Both the position numbers and the translations under genes were made by a program. Below are positions 29,238 to 37,938 of a stretch of DNA of 64,000 bases, piece after piece; position 1 is the first letter of the stretch, and the number at the start of each line of letters is the position of its first letter. The notes beneath the pieces were generated by a model. The model did no database searches. It was not told the origin of the DNA and was given only the letters and a program-made list of their open reading frames with translations. The DNA is taken from positions 5,054,001 to 5,118,000 of the forward strand of contig NZ_CP108381.1 of assembly GCF_035956715.1 (NCBI RefSeq), written 5' to 3'. The DNA comes from Nocardia sp. NBC_01329. Lineage in GTDB: Bacteria > Actinomycetota > Actinomycetes > Mycobacteriales > Mycobacteriaceae.

Positions 29238-30026
29238 ATGCTGTCCAAGGTTTCATCGGTGTGGTACGTCGATACCCTCGACCCGTCGGCGGTACTCCGC
29301 ACCGACCCCGACCCAGATCCCGACGCGGCCTACGCGCTGGCCCGGCAGCTGCATCCTGACCTGGTGGTGGAGCCGACCACGTCGGTCACCCTCGGCGACA
29401 CCGACGGTCCAGACGCCGACGAGGTCTATATCGGCAGCTATCCCGGACTCACTCTGCTGTGCAGTTCCTATGCGGCCCGGGTGCAGCCGACCGCCATACC
29501 CGACCTGTTGGTGCGGCCGCTCGCCGAAGAACACACCTACCTGGTGTCGTTCGATCTGGAATACGGCTGGGGCGCGTTCGCGCACTGGGAACGCGGCGAA
29601 CTGCGCCGGGCGTTCAGCTCGACCCGGCTCAATATCATGCAGGACCACGGTCTGCCACATATCTGGGAGCGGCCGCACTGGGCGGGCGAACACCCGATCC
29701 TGTGGAGTCCCGGTGAACTCCCCGACCCGCTGGTGCTGCCGTTCGATCCACCCGGTTTCGCCGATACCGCAAATCACGAGTGGCTGGGATTCCGGTATTT
29801 CCCGCTCGCCGGAGCGGAGAGCGACGACGAGGCCACCGCCGGAGAGCGAGCCCGCGCGGTCGACCCCAAGGACATCCGGGTCTGCGGTTTCCGGTTGCGG
29901 CCCCGCGGGAACGATTCCGGCGAGCCGGAACAGCCCCCGCCGCCGCACAACCGGTTCGCGCACGAACGTAAAGGTCTGCTGTCCTGGTTTCGCGGGCACG
30001 ACGCCGCGGTGGGCGCCGATCAATAA
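29238..30026 (+). CDS. Hypothetical protein (DUF6928-like)
   Basis: 262 residues from the ATG behind CGGAGGTGGACC. No signal peptide. Features: WYVDTLDPSAVLRTDPDPDPDAA at the start, then a globular alpha/beta body with GSYPGLTLLCSS, HTYLVSFDLEYGWGAFAHWE and HIWERPHWAGEH, then an acidic linker and a Pro-rich end. The pattern resembles the actinobacterial DUF6928 family, from memory. No catalytic motif is recognised. It lies between sepH and the DUF2537/TrmH pair and seems monocistronic. Confidence 0.65.
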   Translation: MLSKVSSVWYVDTLDPSAVLRTDPDPDPDAAYALARQLHPDLVVEPTTSVTLGDTDGPDADEVYIGSYPGLTLLCSSYAARVQPTAIPDLLVRPLAEEHTYLVSFDLEYGWGAFAHWERGELRRAFSSTRLNIMQDHGLPHIWERPHWAGEHPILWSPGELPDPLVLPFDPPGFADTANHEWLGFRYFPLAGAESDDEATAGERARAVDPKDIRVCGFRLRPRGNDSGEPEQPPPPHNRFAHERKGLLSWFRGHDAAVGADQ

Positions 30027-30045
30027 GCGGCGCTCTCACCGCGGT

Positions 30046-30354
30046 TCACACGGAGAACAACAGCCCGATCCAGGCCAGCGCCACGCCCGTACTCGCCCCG
30101 GCCAGCACCCAGCGAGTCACCGGCCGGGTCCGCCAGCGCCATACGGTGGGCGCGATTCCGCCGACCGCGACCACGTTGACCGCCAGCGAAAGCAGGGGAT
30201 GGACCTGGGCCAGCGCCGCCCCGAAGGCGTACACACCGACTGCGGTCAAGGCGGCCACCAGGGCGGCGACCGTGAGACCCGCCGCCCAGGGCGTGGGCTC
30301 GCTGGGCGGGCAGGGCATGCGGGCCGCGGCCGCGCCGCCGAGTGCCGAAGTCAC
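30046..30354 (-). CDS. DUF2537 small membrane protein (Rv0882-like)
   Basis: 102 residues with three hydrophobic segments (~24-46, ~52-68, ~82-100). The ATG overlaps the stop of the methyltransferase gene by 4 bp, so it is the second gene of a coupled pair, matching Rv0881-Rv0882 of M. tuberculosis. Function unknown. Confidence 0.82.
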   Translation of the reverse strand: MTSALGGAAAARMPCPPSEPTPWAAGLTVAALVAALTAVGVYAFGAALAQVHPLLSLAVNVVAVGGIAPTVWRWRTRPVTRWVLAGASTGVALAWIGLLFSV

Positions 30355-31163
30355 GAGGCCCGCACCCGCTCGTAGAAAGCCATCGCCGCAGCGGTCGCCA
30401 CGTTCAGCGAATCGGTGTTCGCCGACATCGGTATCCGCGCCCGCACATCCGACGCGGTCATGGCTTCCTCGGTCAGACCGGGCCCCTCGGCGCCCAGCAG
30501 CAGCGCCACCCGATCGCCGGTGAGCGCCGTGGCCAGCGTGGGGGCTGCCGGGTCGGGGGTCAGTGCGACCACCTGGAATCCACGATGTCGCAGCAGATCG
30601 AGTCCGCCCGGCCAGTCCGGTACCCGGGCGAACGGCACCCGTAGCACATGTCCCATCGAAACCCGCACGGATCGACGGTACAGCGGATCGGCGCAGCGGT
30701 CGCCGAACAGGATCGCGTCGACACCCAGACCGGCCGCGTTGCGGAACATCGAACCGAGGTTCTCGTGATCGTTGAGCCCTTCGAGTACTGCCACCGTGGC
30801 GGCATCGGCGACGACTTCATCGAAATCGCGTTCGGCCGGCCGGTTCGCCACCGCCAGTACTCCGCGGTTCAGATGGAACCCGACGACCTCGGCCATCACT
30901 TCGGCCGAAGCGCGATAGAAGGGGACGTCGACGGCCGCGAGGTCGGGCTCGAGTTCCTGCCACCGCTTGTCGACGCCGAGCAGCGCGTGCGGACGGAACG
31001 GCGAATCCAGCATGCGCCGCACCACCACGGTCCCCTCCGCGATGACCAGACCTTTCCCGCCGGGCCGGTCGGGTCGGCGGTCGGCCGCCTTCAGGTCCCG
31101 GAAATCGTCGACCCGCGGATCGCCGATACTGTCCACCTCGAGAACCACGGCCACGGCGTCCAT
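30351..31163 (-). CDS. TrmH/SpoU-family RNA 2'-O-methyltransferase
   Basis: 270 residues. An N-terminal substrate-binding part (DRPGGKGLVIAEGTVVVRRML) is followed by the SPOUT knot: motif 1 LEGLNDHENLGSMFRNAAGLGVDAIL, motif 2 LLLGAEGPGLTEEAM, motif 3 IPMSANTDSLNVATAAAMAFYE. Uses SAM to methylate a ribose in rRNA or tRNA; the target cannot be read from the sequence. Syntenic to Rv0881. ATG at 31163. Confidence 0.93.
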   Translation of the reverse strand: MDAVAVVLEVDSIGDPRVDDFRDLKAADRRPDRPGGKGLVIAEGTVVVRRMLDSPFRPHALLGVDKRWQELEPDLAAVDVPFYRASAEVMAEVVGFHLNRGVLAVANRPAERDFDEVVADAATVAVLEGLNDHENLGSMFRNAAGLGVDAILFGDRCADPLYRRSVRVSMGHVLRVPFARVPDWPGGLDLLRHRGFQVVALTPDPAAPTLATALTGDRVALLLGAEGPGLTEEAMTASDVRARIPMSANTDSLNVATAAAMAFYERVRAS

Positions 31164-31231
31164 CCTGCCAAGCGCGCGGGAGACCGTTGGTGGTGGGTGC
31201 GCGCGGTGCCGCTTTAGGGCATGCTCGTGGT

Positions 31232-31633
31232 ATGAAGCCGATCCAGCTCCTGCTCAATATCCTGTGGCTCATCTTCGCAGGGTTCTGGATGGCGCTCGGC
31301 TATTTCGTGGCAGCGCTGATCTGCTTCGTCCTCATCATCACGATCCCGTTCGGGGTCGCCGCGCTGCGCAACGGCGTATATATGCTGTGGCCGTTCGGCC
31401 GCACCACCGTCGAGAAACCCGGCGCCGGGGCGGGCGCGCTGCTGGGCAACATCATCTGGTTCGTGGTCGCGGGCTGGTGGCTGGCGCTGGGCCATCTCGG
31501 CACCAGTATCGTCCTGGCCTGCACGATCATCGGTATTCCGTTCGCCTGGGCGAACCTCAAGCTGATTCCGCTCGCATTGTTCCCGCTGGGCCGCGAAATC
31601 GTGGACAGCGACCAGCCGTTCGGAGCGCGCTGA
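31232..31633 (+). CDS. YccF-domain inner-membrane protein
   Basis: 133 residues with two copies of the YccF-type hydrophobic repeat: LLLNILWLIFAGFWMALGY...TIPFGVAALRN and LLGNIIWFVVAGWWLALGH...IGIPFAWANLKL, about 60 residues apart. Four TM segments. ATG at 31232 precedes the conserved start MKPIQLLLNI. Function unknown in the family. Confidence 0.88.
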   Translation: MKPIQLLLNILWLIFAGFWMALGYFVAALICFVLIITIPFGVAALRNGVYMLWPFGRTTVEKPGAGAGALLGNIIWFVVAGWWLALGHLGTSIVLACTIIGIPFAWANLKLIPLALFPLGREIVDSDQPFGAR

Positions 31634-31665
31634 GTTCTCGGCGTAGAGCGGGTATCGCTACCGGC

Positions 31666-32124
31666 TCATTCCGAGTCGGCGACGATCTGATTCATGATCG
31701 CCACCGCACGTTCCAGATCCTCGAGCTGTTCCGGTTCCAGGCCCGCGAGCTGTGCGCTCATCCAGGCTTCGCGGGCACTGCGCTCATCGGCGAGCAGCGT
31801 CTGCCCGGCCGCGGACAACGAAACGATGATCTGCCGACCGTCGGTCGGGTGCGGATTACGCTCCACCAGACCCAGATCGGTGAGCGAGGCGATCACCCGG
31901 GTCATCGATGGGGGCTGAACCCGCTCCTTGGCCGCCAGTGCACCGGGCGTCATCGCACCTTCGTTACCGAGAGTGGCCAGGACCGAAAGCTGGGTCAGCG
32001 TAATCTGCGATTCCGCACGCCGCCCCCGTAGATGCCGCGTCAAACGCACCACCGCCAGCGAGAGGTCGCTGGCCAGCGCCCGCACATCCGAGTGGGTAGT
32101 CACAAAGTGAACCATACGTGACAC
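31666..32124 (-). CDS. MarR-family transcriptional regulator
   Basis: Up to 152 residues. Winged helix with ITLTQLSVLATLGNEGAMTPGALAAKERVQPPS and the wing LVERNPHPTDGRQIIVSLSAAG (in parts). Starts possible at GTG 32124 or ATG 32115; neither has a good ribosome site. Syntenic to Rv0880. Divergent from the DUF2530 gene, 39 bp away. Ligand and targets unknown. Confidence 0.9.
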   Translation of the reverse strand: MSRMVHFVTTHSDVRALASDLSLAVVRLTRHLRGRRAESQITLTQLSVLATLGNEGAMTPGALAAKERVQPPSMTRVIASLTDLGLVERNPHPTDGRQIIVSLSAAGQTLLADERSAREAWMSAQLAGLEPEQLEDLERAVAIMNQIVADSE

Positions 32125-32163
32125 ACGTCGGATCGGCGTGCGTACAGCGGATACGCTGATCGA

Positions 32164-32403
32164 ATGGCCCCGCAGCTCCCGCAGTTTCCCTCGTGGCTGA
32201 CCGACCCCCGACCGGTCCTCGCCCTCGGCTGCGCGCTGTTCGCCGTCGCCACCGTGGTGGTCTGGCTCAGCGGGCAGCGCTGGGAATCGGCCCGCCTGGT
32301 ATGCCTGATGGGTTTGGCGGTCGGTCTACTCGGGTACATGATCTTCGCCGTCCAGCGGCGTGGCGCGCGCCGCGGCGCCAAGGGCGCCCAGACCGGATTG
32401 TGA
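32164..32403 (+). CDS. DUF2530 small membrane protein
   Basis: 79 residues with two TM helices (~18-36 and ~44-62) and a basic C-terminus (QRRGARRGAKGAQ). Matches the DUF2530 family (Rv0879c in M. tuberculosis) in size, topology and position beside the MarR gene. Function unknown. Confidence 0.8.
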   Translation: MAPQLPQFPSWLTDPRPVLALGCALFAVATVVVWLSGQRWESARLVCLMGLAVGLLGYMIFAVQRRGARRGAKGAQTGL

Positions 32404-32527
32404 GAGCTGTCCGGCACAACGGACACATTGTCCGAGGCAGCGGCGTGAAAGAAGCCCGGGCCGCTCGGTGCCCGGAGCACGCCGCAGGGAATTGACTGTT
32501 CGGGCCCAGCGGGCCAAACTCGCTCAG

Positions 32528-33160
32528 GTGTCCTCTCGATTGAGTGTCGAAGAACGACGGGCCCACCTTATCGAGGCCGCGATCGGCCTTGCCGAGAAAA
32601 AGGGAGTCGCGGGGGTGACCACCCGCGATGTCGCTCAGGCCGCGGGCGTATCACTAGGCGTGGTGCACTACTGCTTCGAGAACAAGGACGCCTTGATGAC
32701 CGAACTGGTCAAGGCGTTGTCGATGGAGTTGCGCGATTCGGTGGACGCCAACGAGTCGGTCTGGCAGAAAGCGGGCAGCGGTACCACCGCGTTGCGCGAT
32801 CTGCTGCGCGCCGGACTGGAACTCATGTGGCTCAATATCGAAGCCACACCCGAACGCCAGCTGCTCACCTACGAAACCACCACCTACGCGCTACGTGAGG
32901 GCGAGCAAACCCCCGCCAAACTGGCGATCGCCCGGGAACAATACAACTTCAACGATTCCACGGTCGCCGATATCCTCGACCACGCCCGCGATGCCACCGG
33001 CAGCACCTGGAAGGTTCCGGTGCCACAGCTCTCGCGCTTCACACTCAGCGTGATCGACGGCATCGTGCTGCGCTGGCTGGTCGACAACGACAGCGAAAGC
33101 GTTCGCACACAACTGGATCTGCTCGCCCAGGCCCTGGCCGGGCACGCGGACCAGTCGTGA
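32528..33160 (+). CDS. TetR-family transcriptional regulator
   Basis: About 210 residues. N-terminal TetR HTH: AHLIEAAIGLAEKKGVAGVTTRDVAQAAGVSLG, ending VVHYCFENKDALM. Effector domain all-helical. GTG at 32528 is chosen for length; a TTG at 32492 (with AGGGAA just ahead) would add 12 residues. No obvious target; the convergent neighbour is the sacsin-like gene 17 bp away, and the upstream gene is DUF2530. Confidence 0.9.
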   Translation: MSSRLSVEERRAHLIEAAIGLAEKKGVAGVTTRDVAQAAGVSLGVVHYCFENKDALMTELVKALSMELRDSVDANESVWQKAGSGTTALRDLLRAGLELMWLNIEATPERQLLTYETTTYALREGEQTPAKLAIAREQYNFNDSTVADILDHARDATGSTWKVPVPQLSRFTLSVIDGIVLRWLVDNDSESVRTQLDLLAQALAGHADQS

Positions 33161-33177
33161 TGTCCACTGCCCGGTGT

Positions 33178-36048
33178 TCAGCCCGGACGGCCCGGCCGCA
33201 GCACGTGGGTCGTGGTACCGGCGCGCCACCACGGTACGGTCACCGTCCTGGTCACCGCACCGGTCAGCCGAATACGCAGTTCATCGTGCAAGATCAGGGG
33301 CCCCTCTTGCGGTGGCAGCGTGAAGAGCCGGCTCAGCACCACACCCAGCGGCTCCTGCGCCCAATCGGTTTCCCGGCCCTCACCGAGAACTTCGGCGTCG
33401 ACCTGTTCGGAAACCAACGGCAGATCCAGTAGAACGGCGAGGTCGGCGGCGTTCGCCGGATCCGCGACCACCAGCCGGTCCGCGGGCACAGCGAGACCGA
33501 ACCACGGCTGATCCAGAACCAGCGCGTCGCCGGCGTCGATCACCGCCCCGGACAGGGCCCGCACCCGATCGGGCGGGCCGAGCGCAGTGAGATCCAGTCG
33601 CGGCACAGCCGCACCCAGCCGGGTGTGCACCGCCGACACCACTTCGGGAGCGGGCGACTTCCCGCTGTCGGCCAGCGCTTCCAGCAACGTTTCGACCAGC
33701 GCGATACCCAGCTCACCGGGATCAGCGAGGCAGCCGCGCAGCGCGTCGAGATCGACGGCGGACAATCCGGTGATCGGGAGTTCCGGCAGCAGTCCGGTGA
33801 ATTCGGTATCCGCGGGATGCCGGTAGCCGCCCAACGCGACTCCATCGATCCGCGCGTAATGACGCAGCCACCACGCCGTGTATCCGTCCGGCTTGCCGAG
33901 CAGCGGCCGGGTGCGTTCCGTGGTCAGTAACCGCCACAGCGCCTCCGGCCAGGCCGCGTCGTCGACCAGGTCCAGATCGCGTACCGCGACCAACTCCGCA
34001 GGATCCTCGGAAAGCCCTGCCCACCACGTTTCCTCGTCATCGAGATGGTGGTCGGGTCCGGTCGGATCGGATTCGGTGACCACCCCGAAGTCCCAGCCGA
34101 CCCCGATAGCCCGCAAAGCCTCGGCACCGTACTCCGCGACCACTTCCCCGGCGACGACCCCGAACGGCGAATCCGGGACCAGCAGTTCGATCAACGGTGC
34201 ATCCGGGAGCAACAGTTCGTCGGCCGGTCGAGCGCCACCGGAGCCATCGGCCAGTTCGAGCATGCCGAGCCAATCGGGCAGTTCGGCAGCCGCGGCGGCC
34301 GCGGCCAGTCGCAGTACCGCCTCGATCGTCTCCGGATCGGCGGGGTGCTCGGTCAGTTCCGCCCGTAATGCGGGGTCCGACAGCAGGTCCGCTATCCCGG
34401 CTCGCTGTGCGCCGAGCCGCGCCAGCAGCGGATGCGCCGCTTCCGGGTGCACCAGTCGGGCCCAGTGCACCGGCACCGCGGTGGGCAGGGCCGTGAGTTC
34501 ATCGTCCAACACCACCGTCCGCGGGCCTGTCACCAGCCGCCCGTCGGCGAGCGGCACCGGCAGGGCACCGAGTTCCTCCACCGTCAGCGGATCGGTGACG
34601 AATGGTTCCAGCGCGGAATAGAACGTGAACCACCAGGAGGGAGACCGTTCCAGCCCTACGCAGAGTTCCGCCAGCCGGGCCGGGCCGAGCCGGTGCACTT
34701 CCAGCGCGGCGAGCGCTTCCGCGTACCGGGCGCCGGACAGGTCCGGGATCACCAGCGGATCGAGCACCCCACCCAGTAGTCCGGCCAGTTCGGGAGTGAG
34801 GTCGGGATATACGCTCGCCCGCGTGGGTACCGCCACCCGGCCGTCCCCGTCGGTCTCCCCGGCCCCGGTCACCTCGTCGCTTCCGGCGTCCGGCGGCGCC
34901 GCGACCACCGGGAGCCATGCCCCGGTTCGCAGTTCGTGCAGGATCGCCTCGCGTAACAGACCGTCGGTCTCGCTGCGGGCGAATGCCGGCATGGGCACCA
35001 GTACCGAGCGCGACCGCCGGGGCAGCGCACGAGCGAAATCGGCGTATCCCGCGGCCAGTTCGGCCGGATGGTTCCCGGGCAGCACCCGGCGGCGGTCCGG
35101 TTGCATCGGAATATCGGCGATGAGCACCGCCGGGAGCGACAGTTCCTCATCCGAACGGGTCGGAGCCCGCAGCACATCGGGACCGGCGGGCACCGGTACG
35201 CCGTCACGCAACGGCAGCAGCCAGCGGGCCCGCGCGGTCTGGAACTGCCACCACTTCTGCTCGGTTCCGGGGCCGCTGATACGTAACTCGCTCACTCCCG
35301 CGAGCCCCGAATCTCCGGTCTCCGCGCGCACGATATCGTCACCGATCCGGATCTCCCGCAGCGCCGGCAACTCCAACAGCAGATCGACGGCCTCGGCCCG
35401 CATGGATTCCAGCAGTGCGCTGGGGTCGACATCTTCGCGCAGCGTCAGCACGATCTCGGTCTCGGCGCCGGTGAGGGGGGCGGTGGCCACGGGCCAGGCC
35501 AGCCGCAGGACCGGTGGCACAAACTCGTTCTCGGCTTCCGGTACGACCACCCCGGCGTCTTCCAGTGCTGCGCGGGTGCGTTCCCGAGAGAAACAGAGCG
35601 ATCCACTGGTGGACCGGAATTCGAGCTCCTCGCTCGCCGTCAGCACGGCGGTGAATCCGACACCGAAACGCCCGGTCTCGCCACCGCTCCCGGATTTCCC
35701 GGAAGCCCGCAGGGCAGTCAGCGCGTGCACTCCGGATATATCCAGTGGTGCGCCTGTATTGGCCACCGACAGCGTCCGGCCTGTGCACCGCACGGTGATC
35801 CGGCCCGCCACTCCCGCCTTCACGGCCGCGTCCGCGGCGTTCTGCGCCAATTCGGTCAGCAGCCGATCGCGGTAGCCGGCGCGCACCAGATCGGCCTCGG
35901 TGGCCGCGTCCTCCCGCAGCCGGGTCGGCGAATCACGCCAGGCGGCCAGCACCGCGGCGCGCAACCCCGCGGTGCCGAAGGGATCCGCGGTACCGACGTC
36001 CGTACCCACTGGCCCGAACGTTTCGCCCACCGCACCGGTCTCGCTCAC
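33178..36048 (-). CDS. Sacsin/Hsp90-like ATP-binding protein
   Basis: 956 residues. N-terminal GHKL ATPase: LLTELAQNAADAAVKAG (N-box), SVANTGAPLDISGVHAL (G1), GETGRFGVGFTAVL (G2), as in the N-terminal repeat of sacsin and Hsp90. The remaining ~700 residues are acidic, Leu/Ala-rich and lack recognisable motifs. No DNA-binding or membrane part. Could be a chaperone-like ATPase. It is 168 bp downstream of the DUF3027 gene and may share its transcript. Present in many actinobacteria, function untested as far as I know. Confidence 0.85.
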   Translation of the reverse strand: MSETGAVGETFGPVGTDVGTADPFGTAGLRAAVLAAWRDSPTRLREDAATEADLVRAGYRDRLLTELAQNAADAAVKAGVAGRITVRCTGRTLSVANTGAPLDISGVHALTALRASGKSGSGGETGRFGVGFTAVLTASEELEFRSTSGSLCFSRERTRAALEDAGVVVPEAENEFVPPVLRLAWPVATAPLTGAETEIVLTLREDVDPSALLESMRAEAVDLLLELPALREIRIGDDIVRAETGDSGLAGVSELRISGPGTEQKWWQFQTARARWLLPLRDGVPVPAGPDVLRAPTRSDEELSLPAVLIADIPMQPDRRRVLPGNHPAELAAGYADFARALPRRSRSVLVPMPAFARSETDGLLREAILHELRTGAWLPVVAAPPDAGSDEVTGAGETDGDGRVAVPTRASVYPDLTPELAGLLGGVLDPLVIPDLSGARYAEALAALEVHRLGPARLAELCVGLERSPSWWFTFYSALEPFVTDPLTVEELGALPVPLADGRLVTGPRTVVLDDELTALPTAVPVHWARLVHPEAAHPLLARLGAQRAGIADLLSDPALRAELTEHPADPETIEAVLRLAAAAAAAELPDWLGMLELADGSGGARPADELLLPDAPLIELLVPDSPFGVVAGEVVAEYGAEALRAIGVGWDFGVVTESDPTGPDHHLDDEETWWAGLSEDPAELVAVRDLDLVDDAAWPEALWRLLTTERTRPLLGKPDGYTAWWLRHYARIDGVALGGYRHPADTEFTGLLPELPITGLSAVDLDALRGCLADPGELGIALVETLLEALADSGKSPAPEVVSAVHTRLGAAVPRLDLTALGPPDRVRALSGAVIDAGDALVLDQPWFGLAVPADRLVVADPANAADLAVLLDLPLVSEQVDAEVLGEGRETDWAQEPLGVVLSRLFTLPPQEGPLILHDELRIRLTGAVTRTVTVPWWRAGTTTHVLRPGRPG

Positions 36049-36216
36049 CCGAGCCAGCGTACGTGTCCGGGTCCACCGGTCGCGCCGCCACGGTACGGCC
36101 CGCAGGCCCCTTACCGGTAGCGGTCCGCGCGGTTCCGAGACCGGGCTCGGCTCCCCTCCGGACGGACGTATCGATCGCGGTCGAGTGTTCGCGACGAGGT
36201 GCTCGCGCCCCGCCGG

Positions 36217-37056
36217 CTACGGAGTATCCGACGAGGTTGTGGAATCGTCCGCTTCTGTGGGCGCCGAATCCGGCCGAGGGAGATCGGCGCTCTCGGCTAC
36301 GGTAGCCTCGGGCGCCACCGCGACCACCTCGATCGCCGCATCGTCGTAGGCCTGATAGATCGGTGATCCGGCACCGGTCGGCAACTGGGTATCCGAATGG
36401 GCACCGCAGCCGTACCCCATGTGCACCACATGCCCGTCGGCGCCCATCGCGTTCGCACAGACTCCGAAACAGGCGCGCAGCGCGCCCGCCAGCGGGACAT
36501 AGAAACCACAGCTCTCACACGCGCCGGGTGCGGCCTTGGCCATCTCGGTATCGGGGCCGAACTCGGCGTACCAGCGTTCGGCCGCATCCTCCCGGCCCTC
36601 CCGGCTGAGTACCTGTTTCCGGCCCAGCCCCACCTGACCGGCCAATTCGTCGACCTCGGGGTCGCCGGTGGCGGTGTAGCCCGGCGCGAGTCGCGAGTCG
36701 CCGGCGGGCGGGGCCAGCAGATCGCCGGGTGCCAGGTCGCCGGGGCGGATGCGCTGATCCCAGGGCACGAAGTCCGGCGCGATCAGCGCGTCGGGCCCGG
36801 GCAGCAGCGCCGACTCGCTCACGGTCACCCGGTCGGTGTCCGGTGCGGCGGCCACCACCACCGCCCACTGCCACCCGTGGTAGCCGGGCAACGTGGCCTC
36901 GAAGCGGTGCGTGGCCGAACATTCGTCCTCGGCGCGGACGCCCAGATGCACTCCGACCCCGGTCGGCTCCAGGTCCACGAGCGCACGACGAGCCAGGTCG
37001 ACGGCCCCGGCCAGGATCGTCCGCACCTCGGTCTCCGAAACAGATACTGCGCTCAC
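36217..37056 (-). CDS. DUF3027 protein with Cys-rich zinc-like motif
   Basis: 279 residues. Central ATHRFEATLPGYHGWQWAVV and IAPDFVPWDQRIRPGDLAPGDLL are hallmarks of DUF3027. At ~205-240 lies CESCGFYVPLAGALRACFGVCAN then GYGCGAHS, arranged like a zinc-ribbon. The tail is acidic. No function known. ATG region is 17 bp from the divergent glutamine cyclotransferase start. Confidence 0.85.
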   Translation of the reverse strand: MSAVSVSETEVRTILAGAVDLARRALVDLEPTGVGVHLGVRAEDECSATHRFEATLPGYHGWQWAVVVAAAPDTDRVTVSESALLPGPDALIAPDFVPWDQRIRPGDLAPGDLLAPPAGDSRLAPGYTATGDPEVDELAGQVGLGRKQVLSREGREDAAERWYAEFGPDTEMAKAAPGACESCGFYVPLAGALRACFGVCANAMGADGHVVHMGYGCGAHSDTQLPTGAGSPIYQAYDDAAIEVVAVAPEATVAESADLPRPDSAPTEADDSTTSSDTP

Positions 37057-37073
37057 GGACTACATTTTGCCGT

Positions 37074-37847
37074 ATGAAGCGCACTCGGCGTACCTGGGTC
37101 GGTGCCACGCTGCTCTGCTTGCTCGCTGCGGCCGCCTGCCGGGGCACCGATGACGCGGTGCCGCGGCTGAATATCGAGGTGCTGGCGACCCACCGGCACG
37201 ATCTGGGCGCGTTCACCCAGGGCCTGGAAATCGACGACGACGTGCTGTACGAGAGCACCGGGATGGTCGGGTTCTCCGGTATCCGCACCACCGACCGCGC
37301 CACCGGCAAGGAACTGGTCCGGGTCGCGCTGCCGCCGCCTTTCTTCGGTGAGGGCATCACGCTGGCCGGCGACACGCTGTGGCAGATCACCTGGAAAGAA
37401 GGGGTCGCCTTCGCTCGGGACCCGCGGACGCTGGCCGAGAAGCATCGGGTGAACTACCCGGGTGAGGGCTGGGGTCTGTGTACCCGCGACGGACGACTCG
37501 TCATGAGCGACGGCTCGGCCGGGCTGACTTTCCGCGATCCGGTGACTTTCGCACCCACTGGATCGGTGGCGCTGACCAGCCACACCGGCGCTCGGCTGAA
37601 CGAACTCGAATGCGCCGAGGACGGTTCGGTCTACGCCAACTCCTGGCCCACCGACGAGATTCTCCGGATCGATCCGGAGACCGGGCGTGTCCTGGCCGTC
37701 GTCGATGCCGCCGGACTGCTTCCGGCCACCGAACGCGCGCAGACCGACGTGCTCAACGGTATCGCCCAGATCCCGGGCACCGACCATTTCCTGATCACCG
37801 GAAAGTACTGGCCCACGGTGTTCGAAGTCCGTTTCGTCCCGGCCTGA
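37074..37847 (+). CDS. Glutaminyl-peptide cyclotransferase, lipoprotein
   Basis: 257 residues. Lipoprotein signal MKRTRRTWVGATLLCLLAAAAC with lipobox LAAAAC (Cys22). Plant/bacterial-type QC beta-propeller: HDLGAFTQGLEI, YESTGMVGFSGI, FFGEGITLAGDTLWQITWKEG, and LNELECAEDGSVYANSW, DVLNGIAQIPG. Forms N-terminal pyroglutamate on secreted peptides; the lipoprotein signal places it outside the membrane. ATG at 37074 sets the start at the lipoprotein signal; the longer frame is not used. Confidence 0.92.
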   Translation: MKRTRRTWVGATLLCLLAAAACRGTDDAVPRLNIEVLATHRHDLGAFTQGLEIDDDVLYESTGMVGFSGIRTTDRATGKELVRVALPPPFFGEGITLAGDTLWQITWKEGVAFARDPRTLAEKHRVNYPGEGWGLCTRDGRLVMSDGSAGLTFRDPVTFAPTGSVALTSHTGARLNELECAEDGSVYANSWPTDEILRIDPETGRVLAVVDAAGLLPATERAQTDVLNGIAQIPGTDHFLITGKYWPTVFEVRFVPA

Positions 37848-37938
37848 CCCGCGCGGTGGCGCAGCGACACATCTCACTTTCCGGCCGTCGTGAGCAGGGC
37901 GGCGTTTGCGGGCCGTCGCCGTGGGCCAGAATTGAGAT

